Part shown: positions 13,873-20,392 of the stretch, piece by piece | Position numbering within the stretch: position 1 is the stretch's first letter | How the letters are laid out: each line of letters opens with the position of its first letter | NCBI GenBank assembly: GCA_024408905.1 | Contig: JAKSUP010000003.1 | Coordinates: 1-20,392, forward strand | Reading direction: 5' to 3' | Source: a bacterium | GTDB lineage: Bacteria; Cyanobacteriota; Vampirovibrionia; Gastranaerophilales; Gastranaerophilaceae | DNA: 20,392 nucleotides | Program-made: the position numbers and the translations under genes | The notes under the pieces: generated by a model | What the model was told of the DNA's origin: nothing | The model's database searches: none | The model's input: only the letters and a program-made list of their open reading frames with translations

Positions 13873-14373
13873 TTAGATTTCTTCGTTTACTGTCCACATG
13901 TCATAGTCATGTGTATCTGTTTTTCCTGCTCCGTTATATATACTTCCTTGAGGAGCAAACGCATCAATAATTGTTTCCAACATCTTGTTAGTAATTACGA
14001 TGCCATGATTTATTAATGCCACATTTTGCTGATTTACTAACACTATTTGCTCAATATTGTTACAAATCTTTACTTTTCTTAACAAAAGTGCCTCTTCAAA
14101 CTCCGGATTTTGTTGCCTTGAAAGCTCGATGAATTCTGACATACAACCGTCTTTACCAAGCAGCTCCATGGAGATGTTTTTTCGGACATCATTCAGCTTA
14201 ACAATTCGCTGATTTAGAGCCAAAATTTTATTATCCACTTCACCAAGCTCGTCAGTTTTTGCTTTTTTTAGAACTTCTTTCTTCTCATTTAAGAGTTCTA
14301 CTAAAGTTTCGTATGCTTCAAGCTCTTTATCCAAAGTTTTTATTAAATTTTGAAATAATCTTTTTGTTTCCAT
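13873..14373 (-). CDS. flgN: FlgN-family flagellar export chaperone (probable)
   Basis: A 166-aa, largely helical cytosolic protein with the profile of FlgN, which keeps FlgK and FlgL unfolded and delivers them for export. The N-terminal half is a heptad-rich helix pair (LFQNLIKTLDKELEAYETLVELLNEKKEVLKKAKTDEL, then ILALNQRIVKLNDVRKNI) like other FlgN proteins. Primary conservation is low, so position supports the call: it lies directly before flgK. I start it at the ATG at 14373, which has AAGGG just upstream and gives a normal FlgN N-terminus; a longer open frame extends 42 codons further back into flgH, but that part reads like non-coding sequence. The C-terminal tail (about 30 residues) is polar and may be disordered. 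Confidence 0.75.
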   Translation of the reverse strand: METKRLFQNLIKTLDKELEAYETLVELLNEKKEVLKKAKTDELGEVDNKILALNQRIVKLNDVRKNISMELLGKDGCMSEFIELSRQQNPEFEEALLLRKVKICNNIEQIVLVNQQNVALINHGIVITNKMLETIIDAFAPQGSIYNGAGKTDTHDYDMWTVNEEI

Positions 14374-14401
14374 AATCCCTTGTTTAATCCAATTAATAAT
14401 A

Positions 14402-15013
14402 TTAGAACAAATATCTGATAACTCTGTTGAATATACCTTCGTTTTGACTTCTTGATACAGAACCTCTGCCTGACAATGCAAATTGAAGATTAGCAACATT
14501 ATATGAATATATTTCTCCGTTTTCGTTTAACCAACGAGGATCAACAACACCTGTTATTATAAAATCCATTCTTTCGTTTCCGTTTACAACAGTTTTCTTT
14601 CCTTGAACAGACAAGTTTCCGTTCGGAAGCTGCTGCACTACCTGTACAGCAATTTTGTCTGTTAATTTCATAGCTCTTGAACCTGTTGCAGAGTTAGAGA
14701 CTTCATTTGAACCACCATAACCGTCAGTACTTTTCAAAAATCCTAATCCAAATACATTTTTTAGTATTTCAGTAAAACTGTCTTTTGTAGTAGAAGATTT
14801 TTCTGATGCATAAGACAAGTTATCGCTTACAGAAATATTCTCTGTCATTATAATAGAAATCAAATCTCCTATTTGATGAGCCTGAACACCACCAAATAAA
14901 GATCTCGGAACACCGACATAATTCTGTGATGCACCTAATGTAAACAATGATTCAGCATTGACTGTAACCATCGTCATCATTAATATTGCTATTATTGCTA
15001 TAACTTTTTTCAT
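14402..15013 (-). CDS. flgH: flagellar L-ring protein FlgH without a lipobox
   Basis: Forms the outer-membrane bushing around the flagellar rod. The 203-aa protein contains the FlgH signatures SLFGGVQAHQIGDLISIIMTENI, GNLSVQGKKTVVNGNERMDFIITGVVDP and IYSYNVANLQFALSGRGSVS. The signal peptide is MKKVIAIIAILMMTMVTVNA with a type I cleavage site before ESLF. No cysteine is present at the cleavage region, so it cannot be lipidated as the classic FlgH is. The ATG at 15013 is chosen over that at 15028 because GAGGGA is spaced 7 nt from it and the signal peptide starts there. flgH follows the flgJ-type gene and an unknown gene, unlike the common flgH-flgI-flgJ order. Confidence 0.92.
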   Translation of the reverse strand: MKKVIAIIAILMMTMVTVNAESLFTLGASQNYVGVPRSLFGGVQAHQIGDLISIIMTENISVSDNLSYASEKSSTTKDSFTEILKNVFGLGFLKSTDGYGGSNEVSNSATGSRAMKLTDKIAVQVVQQLPNGNLSVQGKKTVVNGNERMDFIITGVVDPRWLNENGEIYSYNVANLQFALSGRGSVSRSQNEGIFNRVIRYLF

Positions 15014-15029
15014 CTCCAAGTCCCTCATT

Positions 15030-15305
15030 TTATGCTAAAAATTCTGCAATGACACTTCTGCCATACATCATTCCGTATTTAATTTCTTCGTCTGTTATAT
15101 TATATTCACCCACAGCCTTTGCACACTCACGCACTTCATTAACATTAATTCTCTCCAAAAGCCCTTTTGGAGCAACACGTGTTGATAAATCTTCAGGTGT
15201 TGACGCCTCGCTTGAATGTGGTTTTAATTGGCTTGCAGAAGAACGTAATGCATTTACTGCCGAAAACCTTTGTACATTGTTGTTTTGTCCTACTGATGAA
15301 ATCAT
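15030..15305 (-). CDS. small flagellar-operon protein, unidentified; faint FlgM resemblance
   Basis: I do not recognise this 91-aa protein with certainty. The N-terminal half is Ser/Gln/Asn-rich and probably disordered. The C-terminal half is conserved-looking and helical (LLERINVNEVRECAKAVGEYNITDEEIKYGMMYGRSVIAEFLA). A disordered N-terminus, a helical C-terminus with a GEYNITDEEI segment, and a place between flgJ and flgN-flgK all recall the anti-sigma factor FlgM, whose C-terminal helices bind sigma-28. The YGRSVIAEFLA ending is not typical of FlgM. An AGGA ribosome binding site lies 9 nt upstream, and the gaps to its neighbours are 10 and 16 nt. Alternatives are an export partner of the rod or a lineage-specific structural protein. 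Confidence 0.6.
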   Translation of the reverse strand: MISSVGQNNNVQRFSAVNALRSSASQLKPHSSEASTPEDLSTRVAPKGLLERINVNEVRECAKAVGEYNITDEEIKYGMMYGRSVIAEFLA

Positions 15306-15315
15306 TTTTATTATC

Positions 15316-15666
15316 CTATTTTACGTATTTTTCCATTTGTTTATAAATTTGATCGGCAATTCCAATTGATGAATGAGGATTAGATGCCAAATCGTGTGCC
15401 ACTTGTTGAAATACTATTGACTTAAAAGTATCAACATACGGCGATTTTTCTCCAAAAATACTATCTGAACGATCAACTGTTTTATCCATTTCACTAAGCA
15501 TTTTTGTTATAAAAATTGACTCAAATTCTTCTCCGGCTTTTTTCAATTGAGCCTTAGAATCACCTGCCTCTTTAATTCTGTTATACAGAACCTGATCAGA
15601 GTTTACAGTCTGAGCATTATTCAAATCGTGTTTTATTAAATCTAATGTCGGTGTTGAAAAATCCAT
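15316..15666 (-). CDS. flgJ: FlgJ-type rod-binding protein, N-terminal domain only
   Basis: A 116-aa protein corresponding to the rod-binding domain of FlgJ, which helps assemble the rod in the periplasm. Typical features are KKAGEEFESIFITKMLSEMDKTV, the FGEKSPYVDTFKSIVFQQVAHDLA region and GIADQIYKQMEKYV. The C-terminal muramidase domain of enterobacterial FlgJ is absent. The lytic transglycosylase at the head of this operon (19187-19783) could provide that activity as a separate polypeptide. The ribosome binding site AAAAGGGGA is strong. The gap from flgI is 11 nt. There is no signal peptide, consistent with export through the flagellar apparatus. Confidence 0.85.
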   Translation of the reverse strand: MDFSTPTLDLIKHDLNNAQTVNSDQVLYNRIKEAGDSKAQLKKAGEEFESIFITKMLSEMDKTVDRSDSIFGEKSPYVDTFKSIVFQQVAHDLASNPHSSIGIADQIYKQMEKYVK

Positions 15667-15677
15667 TCTATCCCCTT

Positions 15678-16781
15678 TTAAATTATTATCAATTCAGCTT
15701 GCAGACTACCAGATTTTTTAAGTGCTTGTAGTATAGAAATTAAGTCCACCGGTGCTACGCCAATTTGGTTTAATGCTCTAACTAAATCATTAAGATTACT
15801 GTTTGCAGGCATTTCAATCAAACTCCCCGGAGCTTTATTAATTTCTATATCTGCATTTTCAAACCCAACAGTTGCACCGTTTGAGAAACCGTTTGGTTGT
15901 GAAATTTCGTTTGTTGAAGAAACTGTTACCGTGATATTACCGTGTGCCACAGCAGCAGGAAGCAGTTTTACATCTGCACCTATAACCACAGTTCCTGTTC
16001 TTTCATTTACAACAACTTTTGCTCTTTCTAATGTCGGAGAAACTTCCAAATTCTCTAACAATGATATAAATGTTACTCTGTCATTCATAAATCTTGGAGG
16101 TATTGCAACTCTAACCGAACTCCCGTCTATTGCTTGAGCAGGAGCGAGTCTTGAAACCGTGCTTGCAATTCTTGATACAAGAGTGTAATCCGATTTATCC
16201 AGACAAAGTGTAATAGAATCTTCATCTCCGATTTCAGTATAAATATCACGTTCTATAATTGCACCACCCGGAATTCTTCCTGTTGTTGTAATTGCAGTTC
16301 TTGCAGAAGAACCACCGGCAATTTTATTAATACCACCAACTGACAAAGGACCTTGGGCTACGGCAACTGCTTCACCATTTGGAGCTTTAAGGATTGTTTG
16401 AACCAAAACACCACCTTCTAAGCTCTTAGCATCAGCAATTGCAGAAACTGTTACGTCAATTTTGTCGCCGTTTTTAGAAAACGGAGGAACTGTTGCCGTT
16501 ACGATTACAGCAGCTGAAGCACCTTTTTGAATGTAGTTTTCTTGCTCGATTACAGTACCCAAGTTTCTTAACATCATTTTGTTTGTAATCTGAGTTGAAC
16601 GAGAGTTGTCACCTGTTCCGGGTAAACCAACAACTACACCATATCCGACCAACTGGTTTTCGCGAACTCCTTTAATATGTGCCAAATCCATTATTCTGAC
16701 TTTGGTTTCAATAGCTGTCGCAGGTAACAAACCTGTTAGCATCATTGTCATTATTAGAATTGTTGAAAATAGTTTTTTCAT
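15678..16781 (-). CDS. flgI: flagellar P-ring protein FlgI
   Basis: Forms the periplasmic ring around the distal rod within the peptidoglycan layer. The 367-aa protein has a Sec signal peptide (MKKLFSTILIMTMMLTGLLPATA). It follows the family closely: VRENQLVGYGVVVGLPGTGDNS at the start, NVGTVIE-like RNLGTVIEQ, VTVSAIADAKSLEGGVLVQT, AVAQGPLSVGG, VIERDI, and a C-terminal LNDLVRALNQIGVAPVDLISILQALKKSGSLQAELIII. Length and ends are complete. AAAGGA lies 8 nt before the ATG. Presence of FlgI with FlgH and FlgA shows that the cell has an outer membrane. The gap from flgA is 30 nt. Confidence 0.97.
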   Translation of the reverse strand: MKKLFSTILIMTMMLTGLLPATAIETKVRIMDLAHIKGVRENQLVGYGVVVGLPGTGDNSRSTQITNKMMLRNLGTVIEQENYIQKGASAAVIVTATVPPFSKNGDKIDVTVSAIADAKSLEGGVLVQTILKAPNGEAVAVAQGPLSVGGINKIAGGSSARTAITTTGRIPGGAIIERDIYTEIGDEDSITLCLDKSDYTLVSRIASTVSRLAPAQAIDGSSVRVAIPPRFMNDRVTFISLLENLEVSPTLERAKVVVNERTGTVVIGADVKLLPAAVAHGNITVTVSSTNEISQPNGFSNGATVGFENADIEINKAPGSLIEMPANSNLNDLVRALNQIGVAPVDLISILQALKKSGSLQAELIII

Positions 16782-16811
16782 ATCTTCGTCCTTTATCTTA
16801 TCCCTTTACCC

Positions 16812-17516
16812 CTATATATTTACTAATACTCTGTTTTCGCCGATTACTTTACCTGTATATGTTCTTTTGTAATTTTTGTTTTCTACATTAACATAATCAC
16901 CTGTCATACCATCTGCCAAAGCTGTTCCGTCGATTGTAATCATAACGGCTCCGTTTGATACAAAGAAAATACGAACTCCCATATTTCTCTCTACATCAGG
17001 CTTCATTTTTACAAATCTTTTATCAATAACTTCACCTTTTACAAAAGCTTTTTTTGCAGACATTTCTTTATTCAATGCTTTTTCTGTTAAGATATAATTT
17101 ACTTTTTGAGAAATATCAATTTTTTTAAGAACAGTAGCTTCTCTTGTAATTGCCTGCTCTCTGTTGATATTATCAGCAGCTACCAAAACTTCTTTGTATA
17201 CGCAAGTTTGAGTAGGCAAATTTAAAGTTTTTACAAAAGCATTATTTACATATACATCAACTCTTTTTATATCACGAGAAATAATTTTATCTTCACCTTG
17301 AGTGATTTTATAAGTAATTTTTCCGTCAGGTAATACTAATTCTGAAAAAGGAGTTGCGATAATTTTTACATCAACATCGGCGTTAGCCATTTTTGAATAG
17401 GTTGCCTTTAATTGCTTCGCTATTTCAGATTTTATTGTAGCAGAACTTACTACTTGAGCATTTGCACTCAAGTTAGCTATTATCATTATTAAAGTTGCTA
17501 CAATTATTTTTTTCAT
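16812..17516 (-). CDS. flgA: FlgA, periplasmic chaperone for the P ring
   Basis: FlgA binds FlgI in the periplasm and aids P-ring assembly. The 234-aa protein begins with a signal peptide (MKKIIVATLIMIIANLSANA). Its C-terminal half carries the SAF-like fold of the family: an AADNINREQAIT segment, then KKAFVKGEVIDKRFVKMKPDVERNMGVRIFFVSNGAVMITIDGTALADGMTGDYVNV, followed by a terminal YTGKVIGENRVLV strand pair. N-terminal sequence is weakly conserved, as is normal. A short AAGG ribosome binding site lies upstream. It is between flgG (21-nt gap) and flgI, which it serves. Confidence 0.9.
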   Translation of the reverse strand: MKKIIVATLIMIIANLSANAQVVSSATIKSEIAKQLKATYSKMANADVDVKIIATPFSELVLPDGKITYKITQGEDKIISRDIKRVDVYVNNAFVKTLNLPTQTCVYKEVLVAADNINREQAITREATVLKKIDISQKVNYILTEKALNKEMSAKKAFVKGEVIDKRFVKMKPDVERNMGVRIFFVSNGAVMITIDGTALADGMTGDYVNVENKNYKRTYTGKVIGENRVLVNI

Positions 17517-17537
17517 TACTTACCTTTTTTTAATTTC

Positions 17538-18323
17538 TTATGACATATTATTAGTTAATTGTAAGATGTTGCTTGATGCATTAATTAGTTTTGAATTTGA
17601 TTCAAATGCACGTTCTGCTTTAATCAAACCAACAAGTTCATCAACAATTTGTACGTTTGAACCTTCAAGCATACCTTGTTGAATCAAACCTAAACCGTTT
17701 TGCCCCGGTGTATCTTGTACAGGGTTTCCGGAGGCTTGAGTTTCTTTGTACAAGTTATGTCCGATTGACAACAAGCCTGATGGGTTTTGGAACTTAACCA
17801 ATTGAAGTGAACCTACAACTGATTGTTGAGTTTGACCTGCAAGTGTTACAGAAATATTACCGTCTTGTGTAATCGTAATTTCTGTAGCGTCACGAGGAAT
17901 TGAAACTGCAGGCTGTACTAATAAACCGTCATTTGTACATAATTGACCTAATGAATCAACTTGGAAACAGCCGTCACGTGTATAAGCTAAAGAACCATCT
18001 TCTTTCATAACTTGGAAAAATCCTTCACCTTCAATTTCAACATCCAACTGACGGCCTGTAGATATTGCAACACCTTGTGTAAAAATACGAGTTGTTGCAG
18101 CTGTTTTTACACCTAAGCCGATTTCTATACCAACAGGCTGGTATGTACCTTGGTTCATCAAAGCACCCGGTGTTCTCTGTGCTTGAGATAACAAATCCTG
18201 AAACTCAATTCTGGATTTTTTAAACCCTGTTGTGTTTACGTTAGCTACGTTGTTTGCAATAACATCAAGGTAGTTTTGTTGTGCAATCATACCTGTTGCT
18301 GCTGTTGTTAGTGCTTTTAACAT
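17538..18323 (-). CDS. flgG: flagellar distal-rod protein FlgG
   Basis: Main component of the distal rod that crosses the peptidoglycan and the rings. The 261-aa protein matches FlgG in length and motifs: MLKALTTAATGMIAQQNYLDVIANNVANVNTTGFKKSRIEFQDLL, GLGVKTAAT, FTQGVAISTGRQLDVEIEGEGFFQV, YTRDGCFQVDSLGQL, and the C-terminal LEGSNVQIVDELVGLIKAERAFESNSKLI. Two cysteines (DGC, QLC) lie in the D1 region. The ribosome binding site GAGAGG is well placed. It follows flgF after 45 nt. Confidence 0.96.
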   Translation of the reverse strand: MLKALTTAATGMIAQQNYLDVIANNVANVNTTGFKKSRIEFQDLLSQAQRTPGALMNQGTYQPVGIEIGLGVKTAATTRIFTQGVAISTGRQLDVEIEGEGFFQVMKEDGSLAYTRDGCFQVDSLGQLCTNDGLLVQPAVSIPRDATEITITQDGNISVTLAGQTQQSVVGSLQLVKFQNPSGLLSIGHNLYKETQASGNPVQDTPGQNGLGLIQQGMLEGSNVQIVDELVGLIKAERAFESNSKLINASSNILQLTNNMS

Positions 18324-18368
18324 TTTATTTCCTCTCTCGTTTTAATTGTCCGGTTTTAAATTTTTTTA

Positions 18369-19190
18369 TTATGTTCTCAATCTACCTACTGCGACTGCTT
18401 GTTGTAAAAGTTCGTTATTTGTACTTACAACTTTTGTCAAAGATTCATAGTTTCTTGAAGTATTTATTGTATTAATCATTTCTCTGATTACATTTGAATT
18501 TGATTGTTCCAACATGTGCTGTTGTACAGAAAATTTTTCTGCTCTTAATTCCGGATTTTGTTCAATATTTCGTGGAACAAATTTGGCATCGCCTATTTCA
18601 AACAAATCATCTTTATCTGAAAAATCAAATATACCGATTGTTTGCATCGGAATTTTTTGATTATATGAATTCATTTCGATGTTTCCACTTTCGCCGATTA
18701 TGATTTCTGTCCTGTCTTTCATCATTTCAGGATCAAAATCCTCAGGAATCATTCTTATTCTGCGATTACGAACATCTAAAACGTATTCGCCTTGTTTTGT
18801 TACTAAATAATCCTGATCATTAACTACAAAAGAGCCGTTTCTCGTATATGAAACATTTCCGTTTATATCTTGTATTTTGAAAAATCCGTCACCTTCGATT
18901 GCGACATCATAAGGGCTTGTGGTTTCTTGTAAAGCACCTTGAGAAAAATCGTGCGTATATTGAAGAGTTTGTGAACCTAAACTCAAGTTACCTAATTCTC
19001 TTGATTCACCATTTCTCAATATTGAACCTTGTTGAGAATATACAGCTGCTTCCATAACATCTTTAAAACGCAATGCGCCACGTTTAAATCCAGTTGTGTT
19101 TACGTTTGCCAAATTGTTGGCAGTATTATCATTCATATCCATAAGGGCAAGCATACCGTTTGCTGCTGATTCCAATCCTCTTACTATCAT
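18369..19190 (-). CDS. flgF: flagellar rod protein FlgF (flgG paralogue)
   Basis: Proximal-to-distal rod transition protein. The 273-aa sequence shares the rod/hook D0 motif with FlgG (MIVRGLESAANGMLALMDMNDNTANNLANVNTTGFKRGALRFKDVM) and the D1 segment SPYDVAIEGDGFFKI. It diverges in the middle (IRMIPEDFDPEMMKDRTEIIIG). I call it FlgF because it precedes a clear FlgG and differs from it; a second FlgG-type rod protein is the alternative name. The ATG overlaps the stop of the upstream transglycosylase in an ATGA arrangement (4 nt), so the two are translationally coupled and no separate ribosome binding site is needed. Confidence 0.9.
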   Translation of the reverse strand: MIVRGLESAANGMLALMDMNDNTANNLANVNTTGFKRGALRFKDVMEAAVYSQQGSILRNGESRELGNLSLGSQTLQYTHDFSQGALQETTSPYDVAIEGDGFFKIQDINGNVSYTRNGSFVVNDQDYLVTKQGEYVLDVRNRRIRMIPEDFDPEMMKDRTEIIIGESGNIEMNSYNQKIPMQTIGIFDFSDKDDLFEIGDAKFVPRNIEQNPELRAEKFSVQQHMLEQSNSNVIREMINTINTSRNYESLTKVVSTNNELLQQAVAVGRLRT

Positions 19191-19783
19191 CCTTCTGCCC
19201 CCTTATCATTTTGAGTATTTTGTAATGGTGTTACATTCGCACTTCCCTTGTAAGAATCATATTTACTTAACACATTTTTTACATAATTTTGTGTCTCTGC
19301 ATAAGGAGGAATGCCACCATATTTTTTAACTGCATTAGGGCCTGCATTATAAGCTGCAAGTGCTAATGACTTATCGTTATTAAATCTGTCCATTAATCCT
19401 TTTAAATATTTTGTCCCACCTTCAATGTTTTGTTCAGCGTCATACGCATTTGTAACACCAAGTCCTTGTGCAGTGGACGGCATTAATTGCATAAGACCCA
19501 TTGCGCCACAATGAGATGTAGCATTAGGATTAAATCCAGATTCTTGATTAATTACGGCTTTAACAAAGTCTTCGTCTAATCCGTTTCTGTCTGCATATTT
19601 TGATATCAAACTATTGATTTCTGTTCTTGATGTTGCGTTTGGATTTTTTGAATTTTCTACCTTGGTATCGAGTATTTTTTGGAAATCAGCGTCAGGTTTT
19701 TGAGCGTAGTCCATTAGAGATTGAAACTGATTTTCAATCATACTAATACGTCTTAAAGTAATGTCTAAGCTCGAAAGCTGCAC
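19187..19783 (-). CDS. lytic transglycosylase (SLT domain), flagellar operon type
   Basis: A 198-aa protein with a C-terminal SLT domain that would cleave peptidoglycan. The catalytic glutamate is Glu81 in NQESGFNPNATSHCGAMGLMQLMP, followed by GGTKYLKGLMDRF and ALAAYNAGPNAVKKYGGIPPY. The first 55 residues form an amphipathic helical segment with no signal peptide, so export may go through the flagellar secretion system. The GTG at 19783 is supported by AGAGGAG about 9 nt upstream. As first gene of the operon with 4-nt overlap to flgF, and with a FlgJ that lacks a muramidase domain, it is the likely enzyme that opens the wall for the rod. The C-terminal 20 residues are polar and probably unstructured. 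Confidence 0.9.
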   Translation of the reverse strand: MQLSSLDITLRRISMIENQFQSLMDYAQKPDADFQKILDTKVENSKNPNATSRTEINSLISKYADRNGLDEDFVKAVINQESGFNPNATSHCGAMGLMQLMPSTAQGLGVTNAYDAEQNIEGGTKYLKGLMDRFNNDKSLALAAYNAGPNAVKKYGGIPPYAETQNYVKNVLSKYDSYKGSANVTPLQNTQNDKGAEG

Positions 19784-19827
19784 CTTTCGCTCTCCTCTGA
19801 TATTTTAATTTACCTACCAAGTCTATT

Positions 19828-19872
19828 CTCGTATTAACGAGTTATTTTTTTTGAGGGTACAATCCACCCTCA
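19828..19872 (-). promoter_or_regulatory. double hairpin in the flagellar operon leader
   Basis: On the minus strand TGAGGGT pairs with ACCCTCA (19872-19852, 7 bp, loop GGATTGT). After an A-rich run follows CTCGT paired with ACGAG (19841-19828, loop TAAT). Both would lie in the mRNA leader between the predicted promoter and the transglycosylase start. Neither is followed by a U-run, so they are not intrinsic terminators for this strand. The first loop carries GGA, as in CsrA sites, but the resemblance is only partial. Confidence 0.4.
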
Positions 19873-19893
19873 GTTAGTCTACACTAGTAGTCT

Positions 19894-19931
19894 ATTATAT
19901 ATAGAGGATACAAACATCAACCATTTGATGT
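19894..19931 (-). promoter_or_regulatory. predicted flagellar operon promoter with overlapping palindrome
   Basis: On the minus strand TATAAT (19899-19894) is preceded by TTGATG (19920-19915) at a 15-bp spacing, slightly short. The -35 lies inside a perfect inverted repeat, ACATCAA-CCAT-TTGATGT (19914-19931), which would suit a repressor. No sigma-28 or sigma-54 type promoter was seen. Transcription would start near 19887, giving a leader of about 100 nt. Confidence 0.45.
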
Positions 19932-19962
19932 AAATTTTTGGGTAAATATTGAAGTAACTATT

Positions 19963-19974
19963 GACCACTTGGTC
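19963..19974. promoter_or_regulatory. 12-bp palindrome GACCA-CT-TGGTC
   Basis: A perfect inverted repeat with 5-bp arms lies between the end of the Xre regulator gene and the predicted flagellar promoter, 32 bp upstream of the other palindrome. Its place suggests a regulatory site, but no matching regulator is known to me. Confidence 0.3.
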
Positions 19975-19994
19975 TATAAAATAATTCGGTTAAA

Positions 19995-20204
19995 TTATTC
20001 AAACAAATTTTTTGCTGTAATATTAAAATATTTTGCAATTTCTTCTATTTTATCAATCGTTATATTCATCTTACCTTTTTCAAGTTTAGAAATGTATGAA
20101 TTGTCATACCCTAATAATAAAGAAAGTTCTTCTCTTTTTAGTTTATGCCTTTCTCTGTAAAATTTAACTTTTTTCGCTAAAATTAATCTAAAATCTTGAC
20201 TCAT
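19995..20204 (-). CDS. small Xre-family (HTH_3) transcriptional regulator
   Basis: A 69-aa DNA-binding protein consisting of one Cro/CI-type helix-turn-helix: LAKKVKFYRERHKLKREELSLLLGYDNSYISKLEKGKMNITIDKIEEIAKYFNITAKNLF. The recognition helix is NSYISKLEKGK. I start it at the ATG at 20204, which gives the usual short N-terminus; the upstream ATG at 20255 would add 17 residues that look unlike the family. A CATAAT -10-like box lies 7 nt before the chosen ATG and no Shine-Dalgarno is visible. It lies just upstream of and co-directional with the flagellar operon, and divergent from a HAD-like gene, so it could control either one or itself. Palindromes on both sides (19914, 19963, 20241) are candidate sites. 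Confidence 0.85.
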   Translation of the reverse strand: MSQDFRLILAKKVKFYRERHKLKREELSLLLGYDNSYISKLEKGKMNITIDKIEEIAKYFNITAKNLFE

Positions 20205-20240
20205 ATTCCATATTATGAGATAATTTTTTTGTTGAATACA

Positions 20241-20253
20241 GGACTGACAGTCC
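20241..20253. promoter_or_regulatory. operator-like palindrome between divergent genes
   Basis: GGACTG-A-CAGTCC is a perfect 6+1+6 inverted repeat in the 69-nt gap between the Xre regulator and the HAD-like gene. A TTGAAT -35-like element lies just before it (20232-20237), and a GATAAA -10-like element just after it (20256-20261, 18-bp spacer). The palindrome would thus sit in the promoter spacer, a classic repressor position. That promoter would exclude the HAD gene's Shine-Dalgarno from the mRNA, so the promoter part is doubtful. Confidence 0.4.
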
Positions 20254-20273
20254 ATGATAAAAGGACAAACTTT

Positions 20274-20392
20274 ATGTATAAACGCACAATACTTATTGAT
20301 TTAGATGGTGTATTGAATGAATATACAGGTGACTTTCAAAAAGATTATATTCCACCAATTAAAACCGGTGCAAAAGAATTTATTGAAACATT
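20274..20392 (+). CDS. HAD-like hydrolase, 5' part only
   Basis: The first 39 codons read MYKRTILIDLDGVLNEYTGDF and continue to the window end. DLDGVL is motif I of the haloacid dehalogenase superfamily, with the nucleophile Asp10 in IDLDG and the acid/base Asp12. The following PPIKTGAKEFIET fits the start of the cap or helix of small phosphatases. AAGGA at 20261-20265, 8 nt before the ATG, supports the start. The substrate cannot be told from this fragment. It is divergent from the Xre regulator. Confidence 0.8.
   Translation, partial: MYKRTILIDLDGVLNEYTGDFQKDYIPPIKTGAKEFIET

Noticed and set aside
14374..14499. Longer FlgN reading frame overlapping flgH
   Set aside because: The extra 42 residues look like out-of-frame translation of flgH, and the ATG at 14373 has its own AAGGG.
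19842..19872. Intrinsic terminator from the TGAGGGT/ACCCTCA hairpin next to a T-run
   Set aside because: The T-run precedes the hairpin on the plus strand, and on the minus strand the hairpin is followed by A residues. The geometry is wrong for a terminator on either strand.
19914..19931. FNR site upstream of the flagellar operon
   Set aside because: The half-sites are in the opposite order (ATCAA-N4-TTGAT) from the FNR consensus TTGAT-N4-ATCAA.

Overview
The window looks like a chromosomal segment of a low-GC, flagellated, fermentative, diderm bacterium. Periplasmic P-ring and L-ring proteins (FlgI, FlgH, FlgA) imply an outer membrane. Pyruvate formate-lyase implies anaerobic energy metabolism. 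The combination would suit a gut member of the non-photosynthetic sister clade of Cyanobacteria (Melainabacteria/Vampirovibrionia, Gastranaerophilales), but that placement is an inference and no rRNA or tRNA gene is present to test it. TGA and TAA both act as ordinary stops.

Layout: (1) 1-247: the possible 3' end of an unseen gene, then repeat-rich DNA and a promoter. (2) 248-2037, plus strand: a compact operon of mazG, a secreted parvulin-type prolyl isomerase, an unknown exported protein and a DUF486 membrane protein. (3) 2038-5279, minus strand: pyruvate formate-lyase operon in which the enzyme is split into a 748-aa catalytic subunit and a separate 78-aa glycyl-radical subunit, followed by the radical-SAM activase. 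(4) 5473-5685, plus strand: a small unknown gene with a strong promoter. (5) 5669-8184, minus strand: DNA repair pair, an endonuclease IV-like gene and a uvrC without the C-terminal helix-hairpin-helix domain. (6) 8316-10942, minus strand: murF, crcB/fluC and a formyltransferase, tightly coupled. (7) 11118-19783, minus strand: an eleven-gene flagellar operon (lytic transglycosylase, flgF, flgG, flgA, flgI, flgJ rod domain, an unknown gene, flgH, flgN-like, flgK, flgL) closed by a strong intrinsic terminator. (8) 19995-20204, minus strand: a small Xre-type regulator, divergent from the start of a HAD-like gene that runs off the window.

How the parts work together: the flagellar operon supplies the distal rod (FlgF, FlgG), the outer rings and their chaperone (FlgI, FlgH, FlgA), a rod assembly factor (FlgJ N-domain), a separate muramidase to open peptidoglycan, and the hook-filament junction proteins with their export chaperone (FlgK, FlgL, FlgN). 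The pfl operon supplies both halves of the enzyme plus the activase that would place the radical on the small subunit.

Most notable: the two-subunit pyruvate formate-lyase. Its parts are separated by a single in-frame TAA; the large subunit ends in a CxCxxC tail and carries an unusual N-terminal extension made of a ~27-residue degenerate repeat. Also notable are the truncated UvrC, three genes whose -10 box lies exactly 6 nt before an ATG without a Shine-Dalgarno sequence (candidate leaderless mRNAs), a FluC channel without its phenylalanine box, a FlgH without a lipobox, and a cysteine-rich FlgK.
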